Source: CAJXZP01 sp041563475 (GTDB lineage: Bacteria; Bacteroidota; Bacteroidia; Flavobacteriales_G; Salibacteraceae). Taken from it: a DNA stretch of 64,000 nt. Shown here piece after piece: positions 8,449-17,287 of the stretch. Both the position numbers and the translations under genes were made by a program. Under the pieces are notes generated by a model, which did no database searches, was not told where the DNA came from, and saw nothing but the letters and a program-made list of their open reading frames with translations. Every line of letters starts with the position of its first letter. Positions within the stretch are counted from its first letter, which is position 1. The stretch covers positions 1 to 64,000 of the forward strand of contig JBFFMY010000003.1 in NCBI GenBank assembly GCA_041563475.1. Direction: 5' to 3'.

Positions 8449-9579
8449 TTATAAAACCAAATCTAAAAGTTCATCCTTATTTAAAAAGGACCCACGTGCT
8501 AAATTAGAAAGCAAAACAATAGCAATATCCTGCTCAGGAACACGAATAAAATAGGAACGATACCCACGCCACCAACCCAAATGATAAATCACTCTAGGAT
8601 AGTTTTCTCTGGGTTCAATTATTCTCCAGCCCAAACCATAGCTACCCCCTTTCCGATTAAATTTAGAACGGGGTTTATACATATTATTGATTGATTCTTG
8701 CGAAAGTAGTGTAGTGTCTTGAAGTGCAAAATGCAACTTCAAAATATCACTTGTGCAAGAGTATACACCTTTATCCCCAGTAATTCCGTTCAAATAATAA
8801 TCCAGAATATGCCATCGAAGATTCTCACTTCCCCATGCCAAATTCTCTATACTTTTCATATTCATTCCACTATAAATTAGCGAATGCAACATATGGGCAG
8901 GTTGAAACACTTTTTCATCGACCAAGCTTCCAAATTCACGTCCAGTTATTTTTTCCGCCACTGCAGCAAGCAAAAAATAATTTGTGTTACAATAATTAAA
9001 CTTCCGATTTGGAGGGTAATAAACGGCTGGTTTTTTACAAATAAAACTATCTAGCAAATTTTCATTACACATTGGAATATCTTGGCTAACCCATAATGAA
9101 TCAGTTATATACATGTAATTACTCAATCCCGAACGGTGACTTAGTAGCATTTCCACCGTTACATCCGTATAGGGAAATTTGGGTAAAATATGTGAAATGG
9201 TATCGCTTAATTTTAATTTATTCTCTTCAATTAATTGCAAGATCACGATGGCAGTAATGGGCTTAGAACCCGAAGCTAATTGAAAAATATTTGAATCATT
9301 TAAAGGGACTTTGTCAATATAATTACTGTATCCATAAGAACGAGAAAAGACCTTTCCCTCCTTGTAAATTAGCACATTACCGTTAAAAACGGCATTTTTT
9401 TTAAAACTCAAGAAATAGGTATCAATTCTTTCTATGGTCAAAGAATCAAAACTTTTAAAATGGGGTTCAACATAGGCCTCCCTAACAGGGTTTTGTTTCT
9501 TCCGAATCCTATGACCAAAATCATCACAGCTCGTTAAAAAGAAAACATATAAAGAAATAAATGCTAGCCAAAATTTCAT
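8449..9579 (-). CDS. Serine hydrolase, beta-lactamase class C/PBP4* type lipoprotein
   Basis: 376 residues with lipobox LTSC in the N-terminal signal, so it is anchored in the cell envelope. The beta-lactamase-like domain shows SGSK (SxxK, catalytic Ser and Lys), YCN (YxN) and HLG in place of the KTG triad, the motif set of the class C/esterase/DD-peptidase superfamily. Most Bacteroidota members are peptidases or esterases of unknown substrate, and resistance to antibiotics should not be assumed. The promoter (9585-9614) lies so close to the ATG that the transcript would have almost no leader. The acyltransferase gene diverges from it. Confidence 0.88.
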   Translation of the reverse strand: MKFWLAFISLYVFFLTSCDDFGHRIRKKQNPVREAYVEPHFKSFDSLTIERIDTYFLSFKKNAVFNGNVLIYKEGKVFSRSYGYSNYIDKVPLNDSNIFQLASGSKPITAIVILQLIEENKLKLSDTISHILPKFPYTDVTVEMLLSHRSGLSNYMYITDSLWVSQDIPMCNENLLDSFICKKPAVYYPPNRKFNYCNTNYFLLAAVAEKITGREFGSLVDEKVFQPAHMLHSLIYSGMNMKSIENLAWGSENLRWHILDYYLNGITGDKGVYSCTSDILKLHFALQDTTLLSQESINNMYKPRSKFNRKGGSYGLGWRIIEPRENYPRVIYHLGWWRGYRSYFIRVPEQDIAIVLLSNLARGSFLNKDELLDLVL

Positions 9580-9584
9580 GGCGG

Positions 9585-9614
9585 CAAAAGTAAAATGATT
9601 AATATCCTAGCAAA
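9585..9614 (-). promoter_or_regulatory. Promoter for the serine hydrolase gene (-33 and -7)
   Basis: Minus-strand TTTG (9614-9611), an 18-base spacer, then TACTTTTG (9592-9585). The -7 box ends five bases before the ATG, which implies a leaderless or nearly leaderless mRNA. Confidence 0.65.
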
Positions 9615-9616
9615 AT

Positions 9617-10432
9617 TTGAGTGCTCAATTTATCAACTTAATTACTTTTACGGTCACGAAAAAACAAGGGGATTTGTCGACAAAACTTTTTAAACGGGAC
9701 GCATTAGGTAATCTTATTCTTTTTAAAAGAATAATGTTTGTGATCTTTGGAGCAATTGCGCATAGTAGATTTCGACACCTTTTTAACACAGAGCTGCGTG
9801 GAACGGAAATAATTCGTCAATTACCAATGAAAAATGTTCTTTTTGTTTCAAACCATCAAACCTATTTTGCAGATGTAACTTTAATGATTATTGCCATTTC
9901 AAGTGCTAAAAATGGGTTTAAAGATCGAATTGGTCCTTTATATCATTTACTTAACGCAAATTTTAGAGTCTATTTTGTAGCGGCAAAAGAAACCATGAAA
10001 AAGAGTTTTCTTACCAAGGTAATGACAAAGGCTGGAGGGATTTTAGTTCAACGTACATGGAAAAAAGAAGGGAAAGCAACCTCCCTAAAAGTAGACACTT
10101 CGGATGCTGATCTTATCGGTAAAGCGTTAACCGATGGTTGGGTAATTACATTTCCACAAGGAACTACCACTCCATATGTAAAAGGTAGAAAAGGAACGGC
10201 CCATATTATTAAAAAGAACAAGCCATTAGTTATTCCAGTAGTCATTGATGGTTTTAGAAGATCATTTGACAAAAAAGGGTTGTTGGTAAAGAAAAAAGGT
10301 TCAACAATAAGTATGACCTTCAAACCCGCATTGAATATAAACTACGATGATAGTTTAGATAATATTTTGCACCAAGTAATGCATTCCATTGAGCAAAGTG
10401 AAGAATTCTATCCGGAGAAAATGAAAAAGTAA
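9617..10432 (+). CDS. 1-acyl-sn-glycerol-3-phosphate acyltransferase family protein (PlsC-like)
   Basis: 271 residues if the TTG at 9617 is used. PlsC-type enzymes acylate lysophosphatidate or related lipids at the membrane. The acceptor block is NHQTYFAD, an H-x5-D spacing rather than the usual H-x4-D, which I believe is normal for this Bacteroidota branch. The glycerophosphate-binding block is FPQGTTTP. The start is uncertain: an ATG at 9734 would drop the DALGNLILFKR segment, which appears conserved in relatives, so an upstream non-ATG start is preferred. It is transcribed away from the serine hydrolase gene and ends at a strong hairpin. Confidence 0.8.
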   Translation: MSAQFINLITFTVTKKQGDLSTKLFKRDALGNLILFKRIMFVIFGAIAHSRFRHLFNTELRGTEIIRQLPMKNVLFVSNHQTYFADVTLMIIAISSAKNGFKDRIGPLYHLLNANFRVYFVAAKETMKKSFLTKVMTKAGGILVQRTWKKEGKATSLKVDTSDADLIGKALTDGWVITFPQGTTTPYVKGRKGTAHIIKKNKPLVIPVVIDGFRRSFDKKGLLVKKKGSTISMTFKPALNINYDDSLDNILHQVMHSIEQSEEFYPEKMKK

Positions 10433-10443
10433 TTTTATGAAAA

Positions 10444-10471
10444 AAGCCTTTAGCGAATCACTAAAGGCTTT
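10444..10471 (+). terminator. Rho-independent terminator after the acyltransferase gene
   Basis: A perfect 10-base stem AAGCCTTTAG / CTAAAGGCTT with a 7-base loop is flanked by A- and T-rich ends. It begins 11 bases after the stop codon. Confidence 0.8.
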
Positions 10472-10588
10472 CTCATTAACCCGAACCCTTAGGTAATAAT
10501 ACCTGTATTATTATCCAAGAAAAATATATAATTCAAATATCGGTTTTGTAGTAAAATTAAAATGTTCGCTACGTGACAGATTGAAACT

Positions 10589-11077
10589 TTAATCCAACAA
10601 ATCTGGAAAATACTCTTTACCTAAAATCTCCTTCTGGGCATATGATAAATGTTCGAAAATGCCTGATTTTTCTATCGGATAAGCCGAAAAAGTACCGATA
10701 CCTTTGGCAATGAACTTACTGGAGTTTTGAAGCTTAATATCTCCTTCCGTAATAATGAGTCTATTCCCTTGTTGAATAACCTTACCTTCTCCAACCAAGA
10801 CATCTCCCAATCGAGCTGGAGCCAAATAATTTATTTTAAATTCTACGGTGGAAACCAATTTACCTTGATGACATGAAGCCGATAAGGACGCAACTCCCAA
10901 AACAGCATCCATAAAAGCAGATAAAACACCACCATGAATTGCGATTGGCGTAGCCAAATGCTTTTCCTTTACAGGCATTACATACCTAATATGTCCAGGA
11001 GAAATTACCGTTAAGTCCAATTCATTAATGGTTCCATAATTATTAATGCTATTGTACAGTTGAATGATTTTGTGCAT
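10589..11077 (-). CDS. PaaI-type hotdog-fold thioesterase
   Basis: 162 residues with one hotdog domain. The catalytic-helix region HGGVLSAFMDAVLGVAS (about residues 48-64) is the PaaI/YigI-type HGG signature with an acidic residue six positions on. It is followed by the strand KLVSTVEFKINYLAPAR. These enzymes hydrolyse acyl-CoA or aryl-CoA thioesters; the physiological substrate is not evident and no phenylacetate genes are nearby. The -7 promoter box (11082-11089) lies almost against the ATG. Confidence 0.85.
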   Translation of the reverse strand: MHKIIQLYNSINNYGTINELDLTVISPGHIRYVMPVKEKHLATPIAIHGGVLSAFMDAVLGVASLSASCHQGKLVSTVEFKINYLAPARLGDVLVGEGKVIQQGNRLIITEGDIKLQNSSKFIAKGIGTFSAYPIEKSGIFEHLSYAQKEILGKEYFPDLLD

Positions 11078-11081
11078 ACAT

Positions 11082-11089
11082 CAAAAGTA
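11082..11089 (-). promoter_or_regulatory. Bacteroidota -7 promoter element for the thioesterase gene
   Basis: Minus-strand TACTTTTG ends four bases before the ATG, predicting a nearly leaderless transcript. Confidence 0.5.
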
Positions 11090-11119
11090 GAAAAATGTAT
11101 GGTTACCTCCCTTCCAATT

Positions 11120-11155
11120 TTCAAGAATCATGTGTATGTGATTCAAATTCTTGAA
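11120..11155. repeat. Nested inverted repeats between divergent genes
   Basis: Outer arms TTCAAGAAT (11120-11128) and ATTCTTGAA (11147-11155) pair perfectly. Inner arms GAATCA (11125-11130) and TGATTC (11139-11144) also pair and partly compete with the outer ones. The element lies between the divergent thioesterase and methyltransferase genes, upstream of both starts, so it could be an operator or cruciform site. Confidence 0.5.
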
Positions 11156-11165
11156 GGATAATATT

Positions 11166-11173
11166 TACATTCG
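11166..11173 (+). promoter_or_regulatory. Probable -7 promoter element for the TrmH-type methyltransferase gene
   Basis: TACATTCG is one base from TAnnTTTG and ends four bases before the ATG at 11178. This supports that ATG over the TTG at 11151. Confidence 0.4.
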
Positions 11174-11177
11174 CAGC

Positions 11178-11921
11178 ATGGGTAAATACCAGAAAAGAAA
11201 AGATATTTCAAATCTTACGTCCACACTTTCGCTCTCTCAAAAAAGTGAACTTCTAAGCTATATGGATTCTTTTTTAACGGATGAAAGGAGAATTCGATTA
11301 AATTCTGTGTTAGATAACCGAACTACGCATTTCTGTATTGCCATGGAAGATTTATTTTACGAGCGAAATTCTGGAGCTATTATTCGAACGGCAGATGGGT
11401 ATGGGATTCAAAACATTCATGTAATAGAGCCCCAAGATTCTTTCAAATCAAAGGTTACCAATATTATCTCCAAAGGTGCTGAAAAATGGGTGACAAAAAC
11501 CCAACATGGCGATCTTGAAAATGGCGCATTAAACTGTATCCAACAATTGCGCAATGAAGGCTATCAAATCGTTGCGACTTCTCCCCATGTAAATGGTCAC
11601 ACTATTCATAATTTTGATATTACCAAAAAATCAGCATTCTTTTTAGGAGCGGAGAAAACGGGTATTTCTGATGTTGTTATGGAAGAAGCAGATGATTATA
11701 TCAGTATGCCAATTTATGGATTCACAGAGAGTTACAATGTTTCTGTTGCAAACGCCATTTTGCTCCATGAACTTATAAATAGACTCCGAAAAAGTGAAGT
11801 AAATTGGCATCTTTCAGATTTTGAACGGAAAGAACTTATGCTAGATTGGACCTTAAAATCAATCGTCAGCTCGCACTTAATTGCCGAGAAATTCTTGAGT
11901 GAAAAAAACTGGATGAAATAA
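11178..11921 (+). CDS. TrmH/SpoU family RNA methyltransferase
   Basis: 247 residues from the ATG at 11178 (MGKYQKRKD). SPOUT-fold enzymes of this family 2'-O-methylate tRNA or rRNA with S-adenosylmethionine. Motif 1 is NSGAIIRTADGYGI, motif 2 is FFLGAEKTGIS, and motif 3 is YGFTESYNVSVANAILLHEL, which forms the deep trefoil knot. The C-terminal extension (ERKELMLDWTLKSI) resembles TrmH, which makes Gm18 in tRNA, but the exact target is inferred. A longer start, TTG at 11151, would place the N-terminus inside the upstream inverted repeat and promoter box and is less likely. Confidence 0.88.
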   Translation: MGKYQKRKDISNLTSTLSLSQKSELLSYMDSFLTDERRIRLNSVLDNRTTHFCIAMEDLFYERNSGAIIRTADGYGIQNIHVIEPQDSFKSKVTNIISKGAEKWVTKTQHGDLENGALNCIQQLRNEGYQIVATSPHVNGHTIHNFDITKKSAFFLGAEKTGISDVVMEEADDYISMPIYGFTESYNVSVANAILLHELINRLRKSEVNWHLSDFERKELMLDWTLKSIVSSHLIAEKFLSEKNWMK

Positions 11922-11922
11922 A

Positions 11923-11946
11923 AAAAGGCACGTTTCCGTGCCTTTT
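11923..11946 (+). terminator. Bidirectional terminator between the TrmH-type and DUF4139 genes
   Basis: Perfect 10-base arms AAAAGGCACG / CGTGCCTTTT with loop TTTC start two bases after the methyltransferase stop. The A-rich left and T-rich right flanks allow it to act for both convergent genes. Confidence 0.85.
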
Positions 11947-11966
11947 AAAAATCAAACCTGATTCAA

Positions 11967-13619
11967 TTATAAATTAATGGCCTTATCTTTTGGGTATTTC
12001 ACTTCATAATCAAATTGTATCGTTTCTTTACCTCCAGGTGCAATGGTTTTTGTCCACTTCAAAATGCCCGTTTCTTCATTGTAATCCGCCCCAGCTAAAT
12101 CCCCAACTGTAACTACAATTTCATTCCTTTTGGACACAGGCACTCTATCCATTACCACAAGAGTTACTTCCTTACTATTTGTATTTTTTATAGTTGTTTC
12201 ATACACATAGTTTTTTCTTATATTACTTCCAATCTTTTTATGTGTACATAAATCTTTTACTTTTTCATTAGTAATCATTACCCCTTGGTCTCTTCCTAAA
12301 GAAATTTGCAAAGTATCATCTGTAGTATTCGAGAAAATATATGATTTGCCTACATACGTGTTGTTATAAAACAAAGTAGCATTTCCAGGAACTAAATCAT
12401 ACGAACCCCAGTCTAATATAGAAGCTGTTAAAAAAGCTTCCTTTTCCATACTAGGCACTGCATAATGGTTAAACGCAACGGGTATTTTTATGCTTTTAAT
12501 AAAAACTTGTTTATTTGCGTTATTGCTCATAACCGTATATTTACTATCAATTTTGTACGAAGTATTTAACGCATTAATCAATTGAGTCGCCCCTAGGTAA
12601 CTAGCTTCACTCTTTTTATCGAGTACTTTATACTGACCATTTTCATAGTAATAATTGGCATCAGATCTCGAACCTCGTATTTGCACTTCTTCTAGAGCAA
12701 CAGGTTGCGTATTGTATCCATCTGCAGTTCCCGCGCCATAAGACCCCACCTTACTTCTATAATTATAAAAATCCAAGTACCAAGGATGTAATTCTGGCTT
12801 TTGGTTATTAAATGTTGGCCGAGAAGTAGATAAAACCAAATCAATATCCTTCCAATCTACACCTGAACTTTGCGTAACCATGGCGTGGTAATCCACATCA
12901 ATGTTATTGTCTCCCGTTTTAGCTTTGATATTGTATTTAGGAGTCCAACCTGCCAAATGAGTGAAAAAAGAGAATTTAAATGTTGCCGAAACCGGCTTTT
13001 TACCTGTGGTTTCCACAATAATTCTTCCAACTTGTTCATATTTGTAGTTATTCATTCCAGCTAGAGTTGCGGTCAATCGTTGAATTTCTTCATTCACTCT
13101 TACTCTATCATTTTGATTTCGAAGTTTCTCTTTACTAATATTTCCCAGCCTATCTCTATAGTATTTCGCCATGGCATTAAGCTGTTCAACGGTAACATTG
13201 GATTGCTCTCCAGCTATTTTTTTATTGGCTAATATCATTAGTTTCTCCTCATCCAAAGAAGAGTTTTCAGCTTCTAGTAAATAACGCTTATCTGCATACA
13301 TTTTTAAAGAATCCTCAATGGCTTCAATACCTTGTGGTTTCGATTTAGCATATGGATAAAAATTCTCAAATTTCACCGAAAGAATTTCAAAATCTCCAGT
13401 ACCACCCACTTGAATAGTATTTGGGTCAATTGCAGAGGTTAGATTATCCAGTATAATGAAATTTTCACCACTTGATAAACTTACTGTTGCCGTTCGATTT
13501 ACCATTGCACCAACAGGGTATACGGTCACGCCCGTAATTTTACTATCAACAATCTTTTGTGCTGCAAATGCAGAAAACGCTAAAAAGATAGAAAAGCCAA
13601 TACTTACAATATTTTTCAT
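11967..13619 (-). CDS. DUF4139 (mucoidy inhibitor MuiA-type) exported protein
   Basis: 550 residues with an N-terminal signal peptide. A DUF4140-like segment (about 25-130, beginning KITGVTVYPVGAMVNRTATVSL) is followed by a coiled coil (about 105-195) and then a DUF4139 beta-rich domain (about 205-550) with the conserved AGWTPKYNIKA region and GKETIQFDYEVKYPKD near the end. The function is unknown; the family name comes from an effect on mucoidy in other bacteria. Between about residues 295 and 335 a lineage-specific insert contains VALEEVQIRGSRS, which resembles the start of a TonB-dependent receptor plug. It is convergent with the methyltransferase gene. Confidence 0.8.
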   Translation of the reverse strand: MKNIVSIGFSIFLAFSAFAAQKIVDSKITGVTVYPVGAMVNRTATVSLSSGENFIILDNLTSAIDPNTIQVGGTGDFEILSVKFENFYPYAKSKPQGIEAIEDSLKMYADKRYLLEAENSSLDEEKLMILANKKIAGEQSNVTVEQLNAMAKYYRDRLGNISKEKLRNQNDRVRVNEEIQRLTATLAGMNNYKYEQVGRIIVETTGKKPVSATFKFSFFTHLAGWTPKYNIKAKTGDNNIDVDYHAMVTQSSGVDWKDIDLVLSTSRPTFNNQKPELHPWYLDFYNYRSKVGSYGAGTADGYNTQPVALEEVQIRGSRSDANYYYENGQYKVLDKKSEASYLGATQLINALNTSYKIDSKYTVMSNNANKQVFIKSIKIPVAFNHYAVPSMEKEAFLTASILDWGSYDLVPGNATLFYNNTYVGKSYIFSNTTDDTLQISLGRDQGVMITNEKVKDLCTHKKIGSNIRKNYVYETTIKNTNSKEVTLVVMDRVPVSKRNEIVVTVGDLAGADYNEETGILKWTKTIAPGGKETIQFDYEVKYPKDKAINL

Positions 13620-13814
13620 AGAAATTATAATTTAGATATTTCCCCTTGCCAAATTACATGCCTAAAATGAAATTTAGCTAGTAATTAACCTTTTTTTTGA
13701 TTTAAAACTACGCACACATTTCCATCGCCAATGTTAAAATCAATTTGATTAGTTCCTTTGTAAACTCCACAAGAAAAGAATCAATTACTTTACCTTCGCG
13801 CGAAAGAAAATAAA

Positions 13815-14591
13815 ATGTCGAAAAAGCCGCTAATACTCGTAACCAACGATGATGGTGTAACTGCCAAAGGAATTAATTGTTTAGTAGAAGTTGCCAAAAA
13901 ATTTGGTGATGTAGTCGTTGTTGCTCCAGATAAACCTCAGTCGGCAATGGGTCATGCAATTACAATAAATTCTATTTTGAATGTAAATGAAATAAGCGTG
14001 AATGGAAACGTAAGGACCGTTAGCACTTCAGGCACCCCTGTTGACTGTGTGAAATTAGCTGTTCAAGAAGTATTGCATCGAAAACCTGATTTAGTTGTAA
14101 GTGGAATTAACCATGGTTCAAATGCATCTATAAATGTAATTTATTCCGGAACAATGTCGGCCGCTTTGGAAGCTGCTTTGGAAGGAATACCAGCAATTGG
14201 ATTTTCTTTATTAGACTATGACTTAGATGCTGATTTTACCGCTTCTAAACACTTTGCTGAACTCATAATACCTCATGTTTTGAATAAGGGTATTCCAAAA
14301 GGCGTTTGTTTAAATGTAAATATTCCAAAATTGAAATTAGAAGATATTAAAGGTATAAAAATATGCCATCAAGCAAATGCCAATTGGGAGGAGAAATTTG
14401 ATAAAAGAACAAGTCCAAGCGGCAAAGATTATTATTGGTTAACGGGTGATTTTGTGAATTATGAAGTCGGTGAAGAAACTGATTTATGGGCGTTAGACCA
14501 TGGATATGTATCGGTAGTTCCTACTCAATATGATATGACCTCCTACAATTCGATTACCCACATTTCAAATTTATTGGGCGATGTTAAATAA
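13815..14591 (+). CDS. surE: 5'/3'-nucleotidase SurE
   Basis: 258 residues. SurE is a metal-dependent nucleoside 5'-monophosphate phosphatase, important in stationary phase in other bacteria. The N-terminal LVTNDDGVTAKGI carries the acidic metal ligands, VVAPDKPQSAMGHAIT follows, and SGINHGSNA gives the conserved Asn. The gene begins an operon in which its last 11 bases overlap the next gene, with lpxB after that. A degenerate -7 box (TACCTTCG, 13791-13798) lies upstream of the ATG. Confidence 0.95.
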   Translation: MSKKPLILVTNDDGVTAKGINCLVEVAKKFGDVVVVAPDKPQSAMGHAITINSILNVNEISVNGNVRTVSTSGTPVDCVKLAVQEVLHRKPDLVVSGINHGSNASINVIYSGTMSAALEAALEGIPAIGFSLLDYDLDADFTASKHFAELIIPHVLNKGIPKGVCLNVNIPKLKLEDIKGIKICHQANANWEEKFDKRTSPSGKDYYWLTGDFVNYEVGEETDLWALDHGYVSVVPTQYDMTSYNSITHISNLLGDVK

Positions 14592-14859
14592 GGACAATAT
14601 TTGGGTAGGTGTAATTTTAGGGATTTTAATTCCTGTTTTGGCGTATGGGTTATTTTACGGTTTTATGGAAATTTCCAGTAGAAAAATAACCTATGAGGTT
14701 TTTGAAAAAATGCAATTAGTATTAATAGCCTTAAATGCCATTGCAATGCGTCATTTTTTAATTAAACGTCAACAAGATCAAATAGGACGAGGTATTTTAT
14801 TCGTTACTTTTTTACTTGTCATTTATCATTTCGCCAAGTACTATACTGAATTATTGTAA
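14581..14859 (+). CDS. Small membrane protein between surE and lpxB
   Basis: 92 residues with three likely membrane segments (about 8-28, 42-58 and 70-90) and no recognised domain. Its start overlaps the end of surE by 11 bases, and lpxB begins 10 bases after its stop, so it is translationally coupled in the operon. A link to lipid A synthesis is only an inference from position. Confidence 0.75.
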   Translation: MLNKDNIWVGVILGILIPVLAYGLFYGFMEISSRKITYEVFEKMQLVLIALNAIAMRHFLIKRQQDQIGRGILFVTFLLVIYHFAKYYTELL

Positions 14860-14869
14860 ATCCATTTAA

Positions 14870-16006
14870 ATGAAATATTTCTTAATAGCAGGTGAAGCTT
14901 CTGGCGATTTACACGGTAGTAACCTTATCAAAGCACTAAAAATTGAAGATCCAAATGCCGAATTTGTTGCTTGGGGCGGTGATTTAATGGCTGAAGCAGG
15001 GGCGAAAATTCTAAAGCATTACAAAGATTTAGCTTTTATGGGGTTTTTGGTTGTAATACAAAACCTGAAAACCATTTTGAATAATGAAAAGGTTTGTAAA
15101 TCTCAAATTGAATCTTTTCAACCAGACGCTATTATTTTTATTGATTACCCAGGTTTCAATTTGCGCATTGCCAAATGGGCGAAACACAAACCCTTCAAAA
15201 CGCTGTATTACATTTCTCCTAAAGTTTGGGCTTGGAAACAAAGTAGAGCATGGAAAATAAAAGAGAATATCGATAAAATGTTCGTTATTTTTCCATTCGA
15301 AGTTCCTTTTTACAAAAACTATAATTACGATGTGGAGTTTATTGGCCACCCTTTAATGGATGCTATTGAACAATTCCAGGAAAAAGGTCAAACATTTGAA
15401 AAGTTCATAGCTGAAAATAATTTAGACAATAGACCTATTGTAGCTATGTTGCCGGGTAGCCGAACAGCAGAAATTTCTCATATGTTACCTGTAATGATTG
15501 AAACTTCCAAAAATTTTCCGGATTATCAATTCGTAATTGCCGGTGCACCATCGCAAGACCTAGCATTGTATACATCCGTAGCAAAATCAGAAAACATACA
15601 TATTGTATTTGGAAAAACATACGAACTATTAAATCATGCTACCGCAGGTTTAATAACTTCTGGTACCGCAACTTTAGAAGCAGCTCTTTTCGATGTCCCT
15701 CAAGTAGTTTGCTACAAGGGTAACTCTATTTCGTATGAAATTGCAAAACGACTAGTAAAGGTTAAATACATATCGTTGGTGAATTTAGTTTTAGATTCTG
15801 AAGTTGTTCTAGAACTAATTCAAAGTGAATTAACCGTGAAAAATGCAACAGCAGAATTAAAAATGATTTTGCATAATTCTGATTACAACATGGAAATGCT
15901 AAATAATTATGAGGCTTTGCGAAGAGAACTAGGTAACGCAGGGGCTTCAGCACGTACTGCCAAATTAATGTTAAAGTTTTTACAAGAATTTAAGCCTAAA
16001 GCCTAA
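14870..16006 (+). CDS. lpxB: Lipid-A-disaccharide synthase
   Basis: 378 residues, the usual LpxB length. It condenses UDP-2,3-diacylglucosamine with lipid X to make the disaccharide core of lipid A at the inner face of the membrane. The N-terminal motif AGEASGDLHG, the middle PKVWAWKQSR segment and the GT-B C-terminal block TSGTATLEAAL (donor binding) are all present. It is third in the surE operon. A strong -7 promoter box starts five bases after its stop, so transcription is renewed for the following gene. Confidence 0.95.
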   Translation: MKYFLIAGEASGDLHGSNLIKALKIEDPNAEFVAWGGDLMAEAGAKILKHYKDLAFMGFLVVIQNLKTILNNEKVCKSQIESFQPDAIIFIDYPGFNLRIAKWAKHKPFKTLYYISPKVWAWKQSRAWKIKENIDKMFVIFPFEVPFYKNYNYDVEFIGHPLMDAIEQFQEKGQTFEKFIAENNLDNRPIVAMLPGSRTAEISHMLPVMIETSKNFPDYQFVIAGAPSQDLALYTSVAKSENIHIVFGKTYELLNHATAGLITSGTATLEAALFDVPQVVCYKGNSISYEIAKRLVKVKYISLVNLVLDSEVVLELIQSELTVKNATAELKMILHNSDYNMEMLNNYEALRRELGNAGASARTAKLMLKFLQEFKPKA

Positions 16007-16010
16007 ATTG

Positions 16011-16018
16011 TATATTTG
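16011..16018 (+). promoter_or_regulatory. Bacteroidota -7 promoter element for the SpoIID-like gene
   Basis: TATATTTG matches TAnnTTTG, and its predicted start site falls before the ATG at 16044. This supports that start over an upstream ATG at 16008, which would precede the transcript. Confidence 0.5.
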
Positions 16019-16043
16019 GCCTCAATTTTGGGTTATCCGCTAC

Positions 16044-17210
16044 ATGATTCGATACCTATTCATTTCACTCATTTTTATTTCGCAAAGTGTTCTTATCGCT
16101 CAACAAAGGGAAGAACTCACTATTGGGTTGTTTTGGAATGAAAGACCGCAAACCATAATTATTTCTGTGAAGGACGGTGCGTATAGAATTGTTGCGGATA
16201 ACAAACGTGAAATATCACTTTCTAAGGGTGATTTGTTTCATATTAGCACTTCTGGTTCAAAAATAAGAGTCAAAAATTTGGATACGGATTTTGGCTTATT
16301 TACCAAAATTGAAATCCTTGAAATTACCGATACGAGTAGCCTAAATATAAAATCCAGTAAACCCAAACTAGCTAATAGAGTTTATGAAGATGATTTTATT
16401 ATCACTTCCTATGGAAACAGATTAAAGATTTTAAACCACGCAAAACTTTCTAATTATGTAGCTGGGGTAATTCAATGGGAGGCAGGTACCGGAAGAACAT
16501 TAGAGTACTACAAAGTTCAAGCAATTATTACGCGGACATATGCGTTAAAAAATATCAATAAATTTGAATCTGAAGGATTCAATTTATGCGACCGAGTTGA
16601 CTCTCAAGTATTTAAAGGCCGAACGAATAACAAGACCATTATTCAGGCGGTAAAAGAAACGCATGATTTGGTTTTGGTAGATGAAAATATGCATTTAATA
16701 TCTGCCCTATTCCACTCAAATTCTGGAGGTAAAACAATGAATTCTGAAGATGTTTGGAGTCAACCTATTTCTTATTTACGTGGCATTTACGACCCGTATA
16801 GTTTTGACCAACCCCATTACAGATGGACGAAAATAATCCCCAAAGAAGATTGGCTTTTTTCTTTTAAAAATACCTTGGCCGTAGATGTTGAAAATACCGA
16901 AAATCAAAAAGTAATTTTATCGTTTTGTCCTACCCAAAAGCAAATTTCCTTTTTACCCAATGAACATGTTACGACTACTTTGGTTCGTTCTACATTCGGT
17001 CTCCGCTCTATTGATTTTTGTATTTCTGATTCTGGGGAAAATATAAAAATTACTGGAAAAGGTTTTGGACATGGGGTTGGACTATCACAGGAAGGAGCAA
17101 TAAAAATGGCTGAAGAAGGTATAAGTTTTGAAAAAATACTGCTTTTTTATTACACTAATGTGCACTTGGTTCAAAGAAGCACCATGGATTATCTAGAATC
17201 TGTAGATTAA
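16044..17210 (+). CDS. SpoIID/LytB domain-containing exported protein
   Basis: 388 residues from the ATG at 16044, which gives a clean signal peptide (MIRYLFISLIF...). The SpoIID/LytB domain (about 115-375) has VAGVIQWEAG, a YYKVQAIITRTYAL segment, the HSNSGGKTMNSEDVW block and the final GKGFGHGVGLSQEGA motif. In Bacillus SpoIID is a lytic transglycosylase acting on peptide-stripped peptidoglycan; in non-sporulating Bacteroidota the role is probably cell-wall remodelling, by inference. An ATG 36 bases upstream would add twelve residues before the signal and is disfavoured by the promoter position. Confidence 0.85.
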   Translation: MIRYLFISLIFISQSVLIAQQREELTIGLFWNERPQTIIISVKDGAYRIVADNKREISLSKGDLFHISTSGSKIRVKNLDTDFGLFTKIEILEITDTSSLNIKSSKPKLANRVYEDDFIITSYGNRLKILNHAKLSNYVAGVIQWEAGTGRTLEYYKVQAIITRTYALKNINKFESEGFNLCDRVDSQVFKGRTNNKTIIQAVKETHDLVLVDENMHLISALFHSNSGGKTMNSEDVWSQPISYLRGIYDPYSFDQPHYRWTKIIPKEDWLFSFKNTLAVDVENTENQKVILSFCPTQKQISFLPNEHVTTTLVRSTFGLRSIDFCISDSGENIKITGKGFGHGVGLSQEGAIKMAEEGISFEKILLFYYTNVHLVQRSTMDYLESVD

Positions 17211-17287
17211 TTTACTTCTCACCAATTCAAAACACAATTCTACAAAATCAAGATTTATATTTTGATTTAAATTTTTAATTTACAAAG

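Noticed and set aside
8449..9579. Antibiotic-resistance beta-lactamase
   Set aside because: The KTG motif is replaced by HLG, and the lipoprotein layout fits the wider serine-hydrolase/esterase group; resistance is not supported.
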